A stretch of DNA of 64,000 nt from Chrysomallon squamiferum. Lineage: Eukaryota > Mollusca > Gastropoda > Neomphalida > Peltospiridae. Positions 41,477 to 54,528 of this stretch are shown in pieces. The position numbers were made by a program, and so were the translations under genes. Below the pieces are notes generated by a model that was not told where the DNA came from, ran no database searches, and was given only the letters and a program-made list of their open reading frames with translations. Position 1 is the first letter of the stretch. Each line of letters opens with the position of its first letter. The stretch lies in NCBI GenBank assembly GCA_012295275.1, contig CM022665.1, forward strand, positions 29,361,457 to 29,425,456, in the 5' to 3' direction.

Positions 41477-43425
41477 ACTGTGTACAGACATTTCATTAAA
41501 AATAATAACAGTTAACAGTGTACAAACAGTTGGACTGTTGAATCAAATTCTTTGAAGTTACAGAAAACAAATTTAAACAAAATATATCCTGACAGAAAGA
41601 TCTGATTTTATCAACCATTTCTGAAGTCACTAACACAAATGTAATACTTTTTATAAAAGTATTCTTCAAACATTTTTGTATTTGTGCAGATGTTGTTTAC
41701 ATTATCATTTGAGCTTTTGAAAAGAAAATAATGACATCAAACATGTGAGAATACAACCAGTCATCACACTAAATTTAGCTTATTTGCCTAGTGTCAGCAC
41801 TGATAGCATTTGACACCTATTAATTGTAAAATATGTCCTGATTGAGAGGGAGTTGTGTTTATTATGCGATAGTCATGTGATGTTTAAAATAACTCAATAA
41901 AATGTAAAAAATAAATACGTTTTGTCTTATTCTGAAAACTATTTTACATATATGGATTTAAGGGTGAGAGAGAATTCATCCAAAAATCTGAATTATTATA
42001 ATTTTTTTGTTTGTTTTTGTTGGCCAGTTATTCTGTTTTTCTTGAAATCTACAACTAAATCTAATCCTGAACACAACTCTGATGTGGGTGTTCTCACAGG
42101 TTAAAAATACTTAAATAACAAGTATGTTTATTGAACACAATACCTTTCTTTTTATTTTCCATACATATAATTATGCACATTTTAAGTTTGGCTTTTGAAT
42201 TGAAACAAATGGCTTATTTCATTGTTTCTTTAAAAAAAAAAAAAAAAAAAAAAAATTAAAATATTTAGATACAAGGTAAAATTCAGAAACTATATTCAGT
42301 GGTAACAAAGTTTTACAGTTTTGACCTTTATATATATAATTAATTTAATGTAGCTACGGATGTTTAAAGTATCTCATTAAAATTGCCCTTTTGCTATTTA
42401 ATAGTAGCCAAATCTGTGCTACACAACAGAATGCAGACCAAAGGCTTCAGCATAATGCGCAGGCTCCCCTATTTTAAAAGGAATTTGTTTTTTGTTTTTT
42501 TTGCCCTCATAAGTTTTGAAGGTCATATCAATTACAGTACTTTCTATGTCCCATTACAGATGTTGCATTTGTCCTGTGAAACTACAAAGGAACAAAGAAA
42601 TGTTTTGTTAAGTTATGCATAGAAAACTATTTTTCATGTATTGTTATATTTATGTTTATAGACCACAAAATAGAAAACAAATGTTCTTACACACAGGAAA
42701 CAGATAAAATATGTCAACCTAGGACCACTGGTTATAGTGGGAAATGGCCTGGTTTGACCAGTTAAATACCAAGGATAGTTTGTTAATACTTAAACTCACT
42801 TGTAATCTGCTGAAATAACATATTTTATGAATGTGTCAGCTTTGTTTTCAGTGATATGAAGATTATCACAGTTTGATACCATTACTATGAATCCTAACTA
42901 AAATATATATCATCATCCAAGCGGATTTGGACTTATTCATGCATTTGTTGTCTGCTTAGAATTATTGAGGAAAAACGTTTGGAATGATGTAGTGTTACAA
43001 CTGAATATTTTTAACAGTACATTTTTATTTTCATTTGGTTTAGTATTATGTTTTCAAAATCTAGGTCATATATATGTTCTCATAATATACAAATAGTGAA
43101 GAAAGCAAGGTAAGAGTTTTTTTTTTTCACTTGTACAATATAAAATATGATTTAATGAAAAATACACAGGTACCACACAACATCGATTACAAATATATAA
43201 TAATGTAAAAAAAAAAAATTAAGTCTCTAAGAAGATTTGATAGAATATGATTGCAGTAACATTTTTATACCTATCTTAGTATTTAAATTACATTTCCTTT
43301 TTATGTGTAATGTGCATATGTGTAGTACTAGCAAAAATATGACTGCTTAAAATTAATTTGCTATTTCAGTCATTGTAAGAGGGAACATTTTGTTCTGTAC
43401 ATCAAAACGAAAACCTAATTTACAG
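41477..43425. other. Intergenic region between SLIRP and the 181-codon gene
   Basis: SLIRP 3' UTR to about 41920, then AT-rich sequence with an A run (42233-42255). A good donor-like site (AAG|GTAAGAG) occurs near 43110 but I could not connect it in phase to the downstream gene. Confidence 0.45.
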
Positions 43426-44012
43426 TTTCTAATAAGAGAAAGCGCATCACTGAACCATACCGAAAGATGGCCAAACACTGCAATACAGACAACTACTGGC
43501 AAATTCCTACAATGGGAGATCATCGCCTTCAGTATCTTCGCTATCAAATTGTCCAAAGAAGAAAAAGTACAAAGATGCTGAATGACAAATTACACGATTC
43601 AAATATTCGATTTGCTAAAATAGTTGACAGAGAGAAACAAAGTAGTTTCGTTAAATGTTTACAAGATACTGTTTCACTGAAGAAACAACTAACTGAAATC
43701 CGAGGTCTGCAAAAGGTTTTGAAAATGAGAAGAGAATTAACTGATACAAATCGTTTTAGGAGCTCACCTTACGGATTATATGATGGCAATACTGTAGAAT
43801 CTTATCGTCGCGAAATAGACAGAATTATTAGGGATGAACATCCACGTTTAAGAAGGTTTAGGAATTTGCAGAAATTGAAAACTGAGGGTAGACTTCAAGG
43901 TAAAATTGTGAATTATGACGAAACAATGAAACGACTGGAACACGTACTAACAAAACCTTGTCAACAGCTTTATGAATCAAATCACAGAGAACACTCATCT
44001 AGGATAATTTGA
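43426..44012 (+). CDS. Unrecognised basic coiled-coil-like protein
   Basis: A 181-codon frame runs from ATG 43467 (MAKHCNTDNYWQIP) to 44012, far longer than chance. It is rich in Arg, Lys, Glu and Gln with long amphipathic stretches (about 25-85 and 105-165), so a helical or coiled-coil protein is likely. No membrane segment or known motif is visible. The frame is open upstream to 43419 and reads protein-like (SNKRKRITEPYRK). A plausible acceptor (TTTACAG) ends at 43425, so this may be the last exon of a longer gene whose upstream exons I could not find. An AATAAA lies at 44070-44075, about 58 bases past the stop. I cannot name it. Its style resembles small cilia- or testis-expressed proteins, but that is a guess. 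Confidence 0.65.
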
Positions 44013-44430
44013 AGGACTGTCATCAGTTTCTTTTTTCTTACTTTCTTTCTTTCTTTGTACTGCAGTGACAATAAAAAAAATTAAGGTATAAAACTTTTCA
44101 AAAAGATTATTACATGTTTTATTCAAGATCATGAACAGACCTTTTCGGATTTTAAATGCAAGTAAAGCAGACTGTTGAGTCCTCAGGCATTCCCCCATAT
44201 TTACCTGCTGCTACTCATAATTAAATACCTAATAAGACATGTAGGAAAATCCAGCTTCCTGAAATGAACTAATATTTATTATTACCTCTTCATCATTTAG
44301 ACAAGTTTAAGAAAGTATACTCAGTTATAAAGATATACACATCCAATAACTGTTTTAAGAAGAGATACTGCCTTTCTTCTTTCTTTTTTTCTTTTTTGTT
44401 TTTGTCGTTATCTACAAATTTCAGATATAT

Positions 44431-44481
<51 letters not shown>
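44431..44481. repeat. (TAA)n microsatellite
   Basis: Pure TAA/ATA trinucleotide tract of about 50 bases. Confidence 0.95.
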
Positions 44482-47306
44482 TGTAAAATAAAATAAAATA
44501 TTTATTTCTTCTTTTTGTTATTCATTTATTTGGATGTTTTTCTCCTCTCATTTATTGTATCACTTATTACGAGTTCTTTACAATTATTTTATAAATAAAT
44601 CAAGGTGCAATTTTGATGCAAGAAAAAAAAATATATATATTAATCTTGAAATTAATCTCACCAGTGAAAGTTAAAATATAAGACAATACTTTTGTTCATC
44701 ATACATCTATTAGTCAGACATGCAATGAAGTAAATTATTTCAAATACTTGCAATTCCCCAATCTCAGACCCCACTATTTTAACGTGCAATAATTTATGTC
44801 AAACCAAACAAATATTCCATTATCTCCAGGTACAGTCGTAATATCGTTGACAAGAACAACATAATTATATTGAGATAAATCCGTTATGATCTAAATCCAG
44901 CCATTGTGTTATTTTGTTTTGTTGCTGGCGATACGTAAAATGCTGCAAGCCAAGATTAAACACCTGGGTTATTAAAGTCTCTAAATATTCTATTACCATG
45001 TTCAGCCGTTCCTGTTTTTAACGTATCCTTTCTATTTTACTAAATAGTGTTAAGTAACAGAAGCGGTTATATTCAAGTTTATTATTATTCATGCCTGTCT
45101 GTCATTTAAACTGGTGAAGTCAAATAATACAGCTTATACTTTTGGGTTTTCCACATTTTTTCAAGCTGGTCTATGATCGTAGATTAAACATGTGATGTTA
45201 GACACATCACAAACATGTGATATAAATTCAACATTAATTCCTTAGAAGATAATAGAAATGAAATTTTCTGATGATTATTTATAAGTCAAAATAAATGAAG
45301 TAATTATCATTTTTATATTGGTTATTTTCATATTACTATGTTGGCAATAAAGTTACTCTTATTGTTTTAAATGCTAATATAAAACACTGTTTCATGAAAA
45401 TTTCAAAAAGACTGCACATTATATTTACCTGATCAGCTGAACTAAAATGGCAAACAGAGATAATAAAGAATAATGAAACATCGGCGATCCAGCTTCGATT
45501 ACACAAAATGCAGAGCTTGATCAGAATTGTGACAAAGTTACTATTAACTATCACTGTCATTGCTTATTTATCTTGTTTTATTGTTTATGTATGTAATTTC
45601 TTTCTTTCTTTCTTTCTTTCTTGTTATTATATTTAACTAAGAGAAATTGTAATGAAAGTTAACAAACTTCATATATTATTAGTTTGTAAAAATATAATAC
45701 TTGAAGTAATTTTAAACTTTAAAAGGTGGAAGATCACCTTTTACACACTTCTAAAATAATCACATATCTTCTTATTTTAAAATAGATATGTCTGTAACAT
45801 TTCATTTTAATATCAAAAGTGTATTAATAAACCAAGATTTAATTCCAATTAAAATATTTCCAAAATAGATTTACAGGTCGTAAAAAGAAAATTAAATTAA
45901 AATAAAATATTCCTTTGAAGTTATTCATCAGTCAGCAACTGTCAGCAACATTTTTTGTTTCCATTACAGGGATTATTATCTGAATTCTGTTACATTGTTA
46001 AATAAAATGACTGGAGCTTTGCTTCATTTTAGTTCAATAATATAATTTTGTTTATGTTACACATATAATTTTTAATTTAAATTTTTTTTATTTTTATTTT
46101 AATTATTCTTGGAATATCACTTGAATTACTTTCCAACCGCAGTTAAATCGTGGAAAAGTCAGCCAGCAATTAATGAACATATCGATATGTAGTGTATAAT
46201 TTATTAACACTCTTTCTCTCTCGCTTTCTCAAATAAAATTCTGATATGAAATTTAAGGGCAGAATTGTACAACTGTTTTCACGACATGCGATATGGTTGG
46301 TGTTTTAAAATTTTACTGTGACTTTTATTATAACAGGTGCCAAACATCAAACGAAATATCCAAAAAATATTTTGCCTTATAATCTGCTGACATTTTTTTA
46401 ATTTTCTGTAATGAATTTCATTTCATTTTAAAAGTTATGTGTAACACAGTAATGTAACTTACTTTTCTGAAATTATGAAAACGCAATAAATATATCTAAG
46501 CCAGAAATATTTTTCATAATAATAAAGAAGAAATAATAATAAAAAGGAGAGAATAAAAAAAAAAAAAAAAAAAAAAAATAATAATAATAAAAATAACCTC
46601 GATACCATAATGATTTCTCCTTTTGTACATAAAAAAAAAAAAAAATAATAATACATATGCATATATAATATATATTAATAAAAATAAAGGTAATAAAAAC
46701 ACGTTGAAAGACCACGTTTATTTTGGAAGTTACAGGCTATATAAATATGTGAATATATGAATTTCTTGCACCATGCAAATTCTGGCCCCAAACAGTTTCA
46801 GATATATCATGTTTATAAAGTCGTTTATGTATTATCTATAGTATATAATATAATAACATAGCAAGTAATCTATAGCAAACATGTGAAAACCAAAACGACC
46901 TTCTTTTTTTTTTTGCTTTTTTTTTTTTTTTTTTTTTAAATGCTCTTGCCTCTTCTTTTTCTTAACATTTTTACATCACTGCCACATATTTTCTAACATA
47001 ACTAATCTAGATATACTGGCACACAATATATTAATAATATTAAAAGCCTGAACACATACCAAGTTAAAAATAAGTGTAAAATGTATACAACTAATACACC
47101 GAAAGCACAACAAAACGAAACATAAAACTGTTTCCAACATGACATATACAAGTCTTCGGCTAGGGAATTTACCCCCAGTAACATGAATTTATTTCAAATC
47201 AGCAAAATGACAAACGTACAAAAACAGCAACACTTGTTTCTTTCTTATTTACATAAATTATAGTAAAAGATTTTTAAAATGTTATAGTCTGTTAGTACAC
47301 TGTACG

Positions 47307-47603
47307 TACTGAGAATCCCTTATCCGAAGAATCCCTTATCCGGAAGAATTTTGAACTTTGTAAAACAAGGAGATAGCCTGAGAAAAGGATCTAACACAAA
47401 TTCCACTTATATTTTATATAGTGTTTAGGCAGACAGCCTTCAGGATTTTTTTTTTTTTTTAATATAATATTTTTAATAATGTTGTGCATTAAATAAAGTT
47501 TGTATATCCAAAACGATCCAACTACTGTAAAGTATCACAATTTCTGCAGCCCGGAAAACCTTTTGGATTTCGAGATTTCGGATAGGGGATCCTCAACCTT
47601 TAG
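47307..47603. mobile_element. Tigger-like MITE with 'cccttatccgaa' termini
   Basis: The left end reads 'gagaatcccttatccgaag' (47311 on). The right end, reversed, reads 'ttgaggatcccctatccgaa' (47596 down to about 47577). This inverted pair resembles the termini of Tigger-type MITEs known in vertebrates. The left motif is repeated once within the element ('atcccttatccgg', 47331). Length is about 297 bases, with no coding capacity. Confidence 0.7.
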
Positions 47604-49722
47604 TAACAATTATTATCAATAACAAAGGCATGTTTTGACTATATTTAAAATGTTTTTTGTTTTTTTTGTGAAGAAATTGAAAGCGAAATAGTATAATAAT
47701 AATAATAACAATAACAAAAATGTTTAAAAAAGAAGAAAAAAAAGGAAGTGTAATGACTACTAATGTGCGCTTAATTATTTCAAAGAATAAATATAACTAC
47801 ATATTGACAGACGTGTCATTAGTTTATTAATTTACAATTTAAGGAAGTTTGTTAAAACTTGGAGATCTTAATCTGGCATCTAAAACGAATGCCAATCATA
47901 ACACAACCAGTTATAAAGTACACTGTACTGTGTAGTCTTCTTTATAACTTATATTGTAAAAATAAATGCAAAGATGAAACAAACAACCAAGTAAGATTTA
48001 GAATCAACGAATTTTCCTCAGACACATTAACAAAGTAAAAAGAATGACAGAAAAAACGAGAGTAAAGAATGTTAATGACAACGTTAAGAACGCAATTTAG
48101 GATGATCACAAATATTGGCAACCAACACCATTACTCAAGCTGTCACATCTGTAATTACACTCACTACCTTGGCTCAGTTACAGGTAGTAGGTTCGTTCAA
48201 CAACTATTAGATGATCTTAACAGAAGAAAAAAAAGTAATAATGAAAAAATAGCAGGGAAAAAACTAATTACTTCTGAAAACTATGCCTTCAATTCAAAGT
48301 ATGTATTTTTAATTTACATATAAAAACATTTTATTTTTAAATCATTAATGAGAAAAATCAAACATTGAACTTTTAAAACATTAAAGAGAAAAATCAATAT
48401 TGAATAACATTATTTTTACATTTTTTTGTGTTTAAAAAAAAACAAAACAAGAAAAAAACAACAACTGAAACTAATCAGAACAACAATAAACAAATTTATA
48501 TATATCCAAATACAAAATTAAATATATCCAAGTAACAAAACTAAACAAAACTAAAACAGCACAAAATGTTATCACCACTATGAACTACAATAAATGATTA
48601 TACATGTATCACCTTTACTATTATTACATGCAGCTGAGAGGAAAAAAGGATGAGAAATATAATTTATTCATTACTTCTTAATAATAACAACAATAATTTC
48701 ACATATGCAATCAACAGTAAAACATTGCTCATAACAATTTTTGTAGTGCTTAGAAAAATGAAAAAAAGTTACCAAGGTTTAAGTAGATAAATAAATCCAA
48801 GAATTCAGTATTAAAACCTTAACGTGTATGAATTAGAAAACAAGTGCAGCTAAACAGCAAGTAATAATTTATAATCTAAACCATGCACCAGAGCCCATTA
48901 TTGACTTTTTAACATGTTGTACCACTTGTTAATTATATTAAAGTTGCTTTTTTAAACACAGCCATTATGCCAAAGATCTAATTACTGGATAATTACATTA
49001 TACAAGTCAAAGGGTTTGAGAAATGTATTAAAAAAAATAAAAATAAAAAGTTAATGAAAAACAAGAATGTGTATGTAATGCCACTCATCATATTTTGCCA
49101 GCTAGAAAATGTGTAATAATAAAAACACACTTTAGAGTATATCCGCAACAAGTCTGTAATTTAGACAGAATATTAATTTGGAAATGTATAAAGTATAATA
49201 AATGCATACAGTTTTGAAGAATGATTTAAGATAACAATGGAAATATTTTTGTTAAACAGAATGTACTGGTTTCACTTGATGTTCATAAAAAATAGATCAA
49301 TTACCATAAAATAATATGTGTGTACGTGTGTGTGCATGTGTGCAAATAAGGATATAAGCACAATCATGCATGTATCATAACAGAGATGAAATTATGAAAT
49401 TCTAGAAAATATTATTGGTCATGTAATTTATTACAATAAGGAAGAAACCTTGAATCATAACTTATCCAGATTATTGCACATAAGAATGTATAGAGTGTTA
49501 ATACTGAAATGACAATATCCTTCATAAAACTGTGACTGACCATTAATACAAATGATAAACTGACTTCTTTCAGCTCTTTATGTTTTCTGGCAACATGTAA
49601 AGTTGTTATGTACACTTTTACTGTATTTCATTTAAATTCAACTGGCGCAACATAGACTTCCAAACTGAGCTTAAAATGTCAGCAAAAGCAATGCTATTGC
49701 AAATAACATACTGAGTATTAAC

Positions 49723-52536
49723 CTAAAACTGTGTCCCATCAAAATCACTGTAATCAAGGTAGTTCTTCAGCATCTGAGGAAGTTTTAGCTGTGAAAGCAT
49801 TATTGGCATAATTTGACTTTTGATCATGCACATCCGTATTTCTTTCCGGCAGTTGGCAAGAAGTGACTGTGGTGTATGGACTAGGTTCCTTACAAATGCA
49901 ATCGTCGACTCCCAAACTTTGGGTTGGGTTTCAGCAGCCTGTAGACTTTTACGTAAAATATTAGCTGCTTCTTCACAATATGCAGCAACGAACCACTGAA
50001 TAATTACTGTCTTGTTTCGATGTACTGCATGCTCTACTGGATTGCACGGTCCACATGGATCATCAAGTGTAGAACGTATACTCAGTTTACTGCCTGCCTT
50101 TATCAGTTGTTTAACAATATCCAAAGGTGGAAAATCCATATCCACTGCAAACCACAGTGGCAGTGTTCCTGCATCATCTTCAATATTTGGATTAGCATGA
50201 TACTTCAGTAAGACAGAAACAATACTTGGTTGTTTTGTAAATACTGCTTCATTAATGGCTGTCATCCCATGCATACCTCGGACATCAAGAAGGCACCCAG
50301 CATCAAGGAAAAATTTTGTTGTCTGCACTTGTTTTGATGTGACAGCACTTATCAGTGGTGTAATGCCGTCCCTATTACGTGCATTGAGATCAAAACCTCG
50401 TTCAATCAGATCATTACAACATATGACATTTCCTCCAGAAGCTGCATAATGTAGAAGGCTGTTACCATTGTTAGGTTTCTTGTTAATATCAGCACCTTTA
50501 GATATCAGAAACCTCATTACTGACATGTTTCCTTTCAGGGCTGATATATGTAAAGGTGTGCACCCCAAAAAATCTTGAGCATCTATATGGGCTCCAGCAT
50601 CAAGAAGCAATCTGCAGCATCTGAGTTGACCTCTCTCTGCAGCTAAATGTAGTGCACTCCGTTTGTTGTACGATACCATGTTGACATTACATTTCCAGTT
50701 AATCATCATTCTCACTACTTCATGATGTCCATTCATTGCTGCCATCATCAAAGGCGTGAAGCGTCGAATATCCTGAGCATCAATTTCAGCACCATTTAGT
50801 AGCAAAACACCGCAACATGTTGTATCTCCATGCTGGGCTGTGTAATGCAATGCTGTTGCTGCACTGTGGCACATTCTGTTGATATCACATCCATTGATAA
50901 GAAATAGCTTAATTAATTCAACATAACCTTTTTCTGCTGCACAAATCAATGGTGTATTTCCAAACGTATCCTCTTCTTCCAGATCTGCTTCAGCACTGAC
51001 TAGAAATCTACAAATGCCTAAGTGGCCATTTTCAGTTGCACAGTGCAGTGCTGTTCGATCCAAATAACCTCGCCGTCGTACAGAAGCATGGTAGGCCAAA
51101 AGACGTTTTACCACTGAAAGATGACCGTGCAGCGAGGCCAGGATCAGAGGTGTGTCGTTTTCAGAATTCACTGAGTTAACATCTGCACCAGCATTGATCA
51201 GACACTGACAACACTCAACATGCCCTTCAGATGCAGCATTATGGAGTGGTGTGTCCAGTAGAGGTCCGCTGGCCAAGTCAATATTACTAACCCAGTGAAC
51301 AAGAAGTTCCACCATTCTCATAGACCCTCGTTTTGCTGCAAGTGCTAATGGAGTGTATCCTTCTTCATTTGTCATGTCAGCAGCATTTCCGGCATGTAAT
51401 AAAGCAACTGTACAGTTTTCGTTTTCCAGAAGACATGCCATAAATAGGGCATTATGGCTGTCTTGTGAATCGACATCCCCTGTCTGCAACAGTCGCTGAA
51501 GTAGTTCCACATCCTGATTGACAACAGCATCTTCTAAGCTAATATGGAAAAAATTAAAAACAATGAAACAAATACATAATGGGGGGGGTAATATCTGAAA
51601 TAATAGTATCATAAATGAGTATATATATGGATATATTGCTGAACAAACATTATTTTATTTTGAATGCATATAACTTTTCATCTTGATAAAACCCAGAACT
51701 GAAATACATGATATCTTGTATTTGTGCAATTGTGAGTTCACATTTTCAGTTCTTTTTTTTGCCATAGCTAAAAACCAGTAGTCTGTCATTAACTGTTGTA
51801 TCAAGATTACATTTAATAATTATGGTCAGTTATCTTTACAGTCAATCAATATATTGATTATTTCATAGCCTGTTGCACCACTAAGCCTTGAACTTGTTCG
51901 TTATGAATTCTGCAGTGACCGCAGCCAGCCTTCCAGACGCAATGCCTAGATCACAATAATGACTTGCACTTGATATTATTATTAACAGTGTGTTTATGAC
52001 AATAACGTTTATTTGCAAATTCTATTTTGATCAACTGTTCATAAACTGTACAAAACTCAGTTTAAAACTGTTTTACTGTTATAATTTATATGCTTAAAAC
52101 AAATATACAAAACAACGAAAATAAACTACTTAAACTGCTATTATTCCGTATGTAATAATTATATGTAATTCCTAGATTTTAAAATAATTAAAATATATAT
52201 ATATATACATATATATATCTAAATGGATATGAAAATAATAATACAAATGAAACCCTGAATAAAGTGTAACAACTTCATAGAAATATATCTCTTGTAAATT
52301 CCTTCTCCGTTATTTCTTTTTCAAAACAAATCCGGAACATGGGTAACGTGCTGTTTAGCATGAAACACATCTACATCTTACAGTTGTAAACAACACTGAC
52401 CCATCTTGACCTAAATATTTTTTAACGCCGTTACAGAAATCTTCAACATCATTTAAACCTAACGATTGTTTTGTACACATTTGTTCGTTATATGTACTTT
52501 ACTGGTCGTGTCAACTTACCTTCTCTTGCCGGCCAT
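49723..52536 (-). CDS. Ankyrin repeat and SOCS box protein (ASB family)
   Basis: Two coding exons: 52520-52536 (only 17 nt, MAGKR plus two bases) and 49723-51538. Together 1833 nt, 610 residues. From about residue 8 to 520 there is a long run of ankyrin repeats with typical 'TPL..AA..GH' and 'ALH.AA..G' blocks, about 13 or more. The C-terminus is a SOCS box. 'SLLANCRKEI' (564-573) fits the elongin B/C-binding BC-box, and 'LKLPQMLKNYL' fits the Cullin-5 box with its LPx motif. Such proteins are substrate receptors of CUL5-elongin B/C ubiquitin ligases, with the ankyrin part choosing the target. The target here is unknown. The junction AG|C makes Ser6. The 1.8-kb exon holding the whole functional protein suggests intron loss or an ancient retrocopy that gained a 5' exon. 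I cannot say which vertebrate ASB is closest. Confidence 0.9.
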
Positions 52537-54528
52537 CTTTCCCCCAACAACCCCGAATACGTTCGAAACACACTTTTCCTTCACATCATAATAAAAGATA
52601 GCACATTCCTGCAATTGACATTATCAAGATCATGTGATCAACGGGATGCAACTCTTCTGCATCAGTTAAAAAGTAAATCGAGGTTCTGAATGGGATAACC
52701 AGATATTTTTTCTGTTGAATTGCACTACAACGCCGCAAATTCGTCAAGAATAACTTCTTTAATCAAGTATTTAATATATCTAGCATTCTTGTGAGATCAC
52801 TACTTTATAGTAATTATGATTATGATTATTATTATTATTTTATTTTTTTAGCATGGCATTTGTTTATATACAACGAAAAAAATTGTATGGGAATAAACTA
52901 ATGTTTTCAGATCTGATATTCTAAAGAAATGCCTAAATCTGAGTAACAAATAGTTTTTCACGTTGTGTAATTATAATGTTGCAAATTAATAGCAACATAT
53001 TCAACAATGACTACACCTTTTAAGAAGCATAAATAAAACAGAAACTATATAGTAAAATTTCCACTCTTTTATAGTACAATATTCAGCCCCCTCCTTTGAA
53101 AAATGATTCACGGATCCCAGGTGCAACTGCTTCTCACAATATACGTAGCTAGGTTTCACAGAGTGATCTTGACAGCGTAAATGCTTTATTGCCATTCAGT
53201 GAAACAATTTTCCCAACAGAAGCATCATACGTAATTACATAATTAACTTACCAGTCATACAGTGTGAACTAGCTGTATACTGTCAACTTGGCAGGAGCCG
53301 AGTGCCTGCACTGTTTGATCTAGAGTTATATATAATGTGTATAAACATAAAACAAATCTTCCTGAAGTCAAGCCAGATTTATTATAAATTCTAATTAAAC
53401 TAAACAAGAGGGAAAACAAGTATTCTAGAACTGAAATGTGTGGTTTTTTATTATGTATTTGAATACTTATAAATTTATCTCTGTGTATATTATGAAAATT
53501 TTAAATTTATGGTTATATATTATCCCAAGTTTCTCATTTTCATTAGGTAACAATATATATATATATATAAAATATAATAAAATAATAAATAAATTTAGCA
53601 CAATCTAAAAATATAGTAATTAAAAATTAATGATGTGAATGTAACTTTCAGTACTGAATACTTTTTTAAAAACCTTTAAACAGAAAAGAGAAGTCAGAAG
53701 AAAAAATTTGGGGCAGATATATCATCCTCTTATATATGTATGTAATTGTGTATGGACTGGCCAGCAGAAATGGTGATTACATCTTAAGAGTAGTAATAAT
53801 CTGTTCTGAAATATTTCGTATTACTATATTCAAGTAATATTTTAACTAATAGTCCTGAAGTGGGATTGATTTCACAAATGGAAATATAAATTATGACAGA
53901 TAAAATTCCACCTAAAACAATTTGAAACCAGCTTATCTGAAGAACAGAACCAGAAAAAATGTGAAGAGCCATCACTGGTAATATAACTTTCAAGATGAGA
54001 TTAAAAAAAACCACAAAAAAATAAAAAAATAAAAGTGCTTCAGTGGGCACAAAATAGGATAAGCAGTTTTGTAAATCTAAAAAGTTATCACCAGCATACT
54101 TTATTTCACAGAAACAATCTTATAATTATTGTTATGTAAAGAATAAAACACAATATATTTTTCATTGATCAATCAGTGATTAAATGAGAATGCAATATCG
54201 CAAGTGGGGAAGTTGAGTTTTTTAACAGTATTGCTCTGCAATGTATATATATATATTTAAAAATACAATATAATTGATAGTGTATTGATTACTATAAAAT
54301 TCAAATATATTACACAATCTAACAGATTTACATAATTTGATTTATACTATTCACAAAATTTTAACATTAAAAATACATAACAAAACAAAATAATGATTAA
54401 CTGGAAAAACTAATATAACTATGCTTTGCATATTTGAAGAAGATAAAATTTTCATTAAAACTTATAGAAAGATTTCTGCTAATAAACATTATACACGAAC
54501 ATATTTAAATATTTTTTTTTATTATGTA
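52537..54528. other. Intergenic region 5' of the ASB-like gene
   Basis: Promoter side of the ASB-like gene on the left and downstream sequence of the TOPOVIBL-like gene on the right. No further coding exon supported. A short (AT)n run lies near 53553-53570. Confidence 0.5.

Larger units (their letters stand above)
44013..49722. other. Gene-poor AT-rich region
   Basis: Nearly 6 kb without a supported gene. It contains a (TAA)n tract, (TTTC)n at 45601-45622, long A and T runs (46557-46579, 46919-46938), a Tigger-like MITE (47307-47603), and the 3' side of the ankyrin gene (from about 49400, with a reverse-strand AATAAA near 49427). Short open frames such as 48069-48323 show no family or splice support. 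Confidence 0.5.

Noticed and set aside
43020-43115. Donor-flanked ATG block as first exon of the 181-codon gene
   Set aside because: Phase does not join to the acceptor at 43425 without a stop codon.
46459-46715. Minus-strand Phe/Tyr/Ile-rich frames
   Set aside because: Generated by poly(A) and ATA-rich low-complexity sequence.
48069-48323. 84-codon plus-strand frame
   Set aside because: No family, splice or polyA support in a gene-poor, AT-rich stretch.
50012-50449. Plus-strand open frames opposite the ankyrin gene
   Set aside because: Antisense shadows of a long coding exon.
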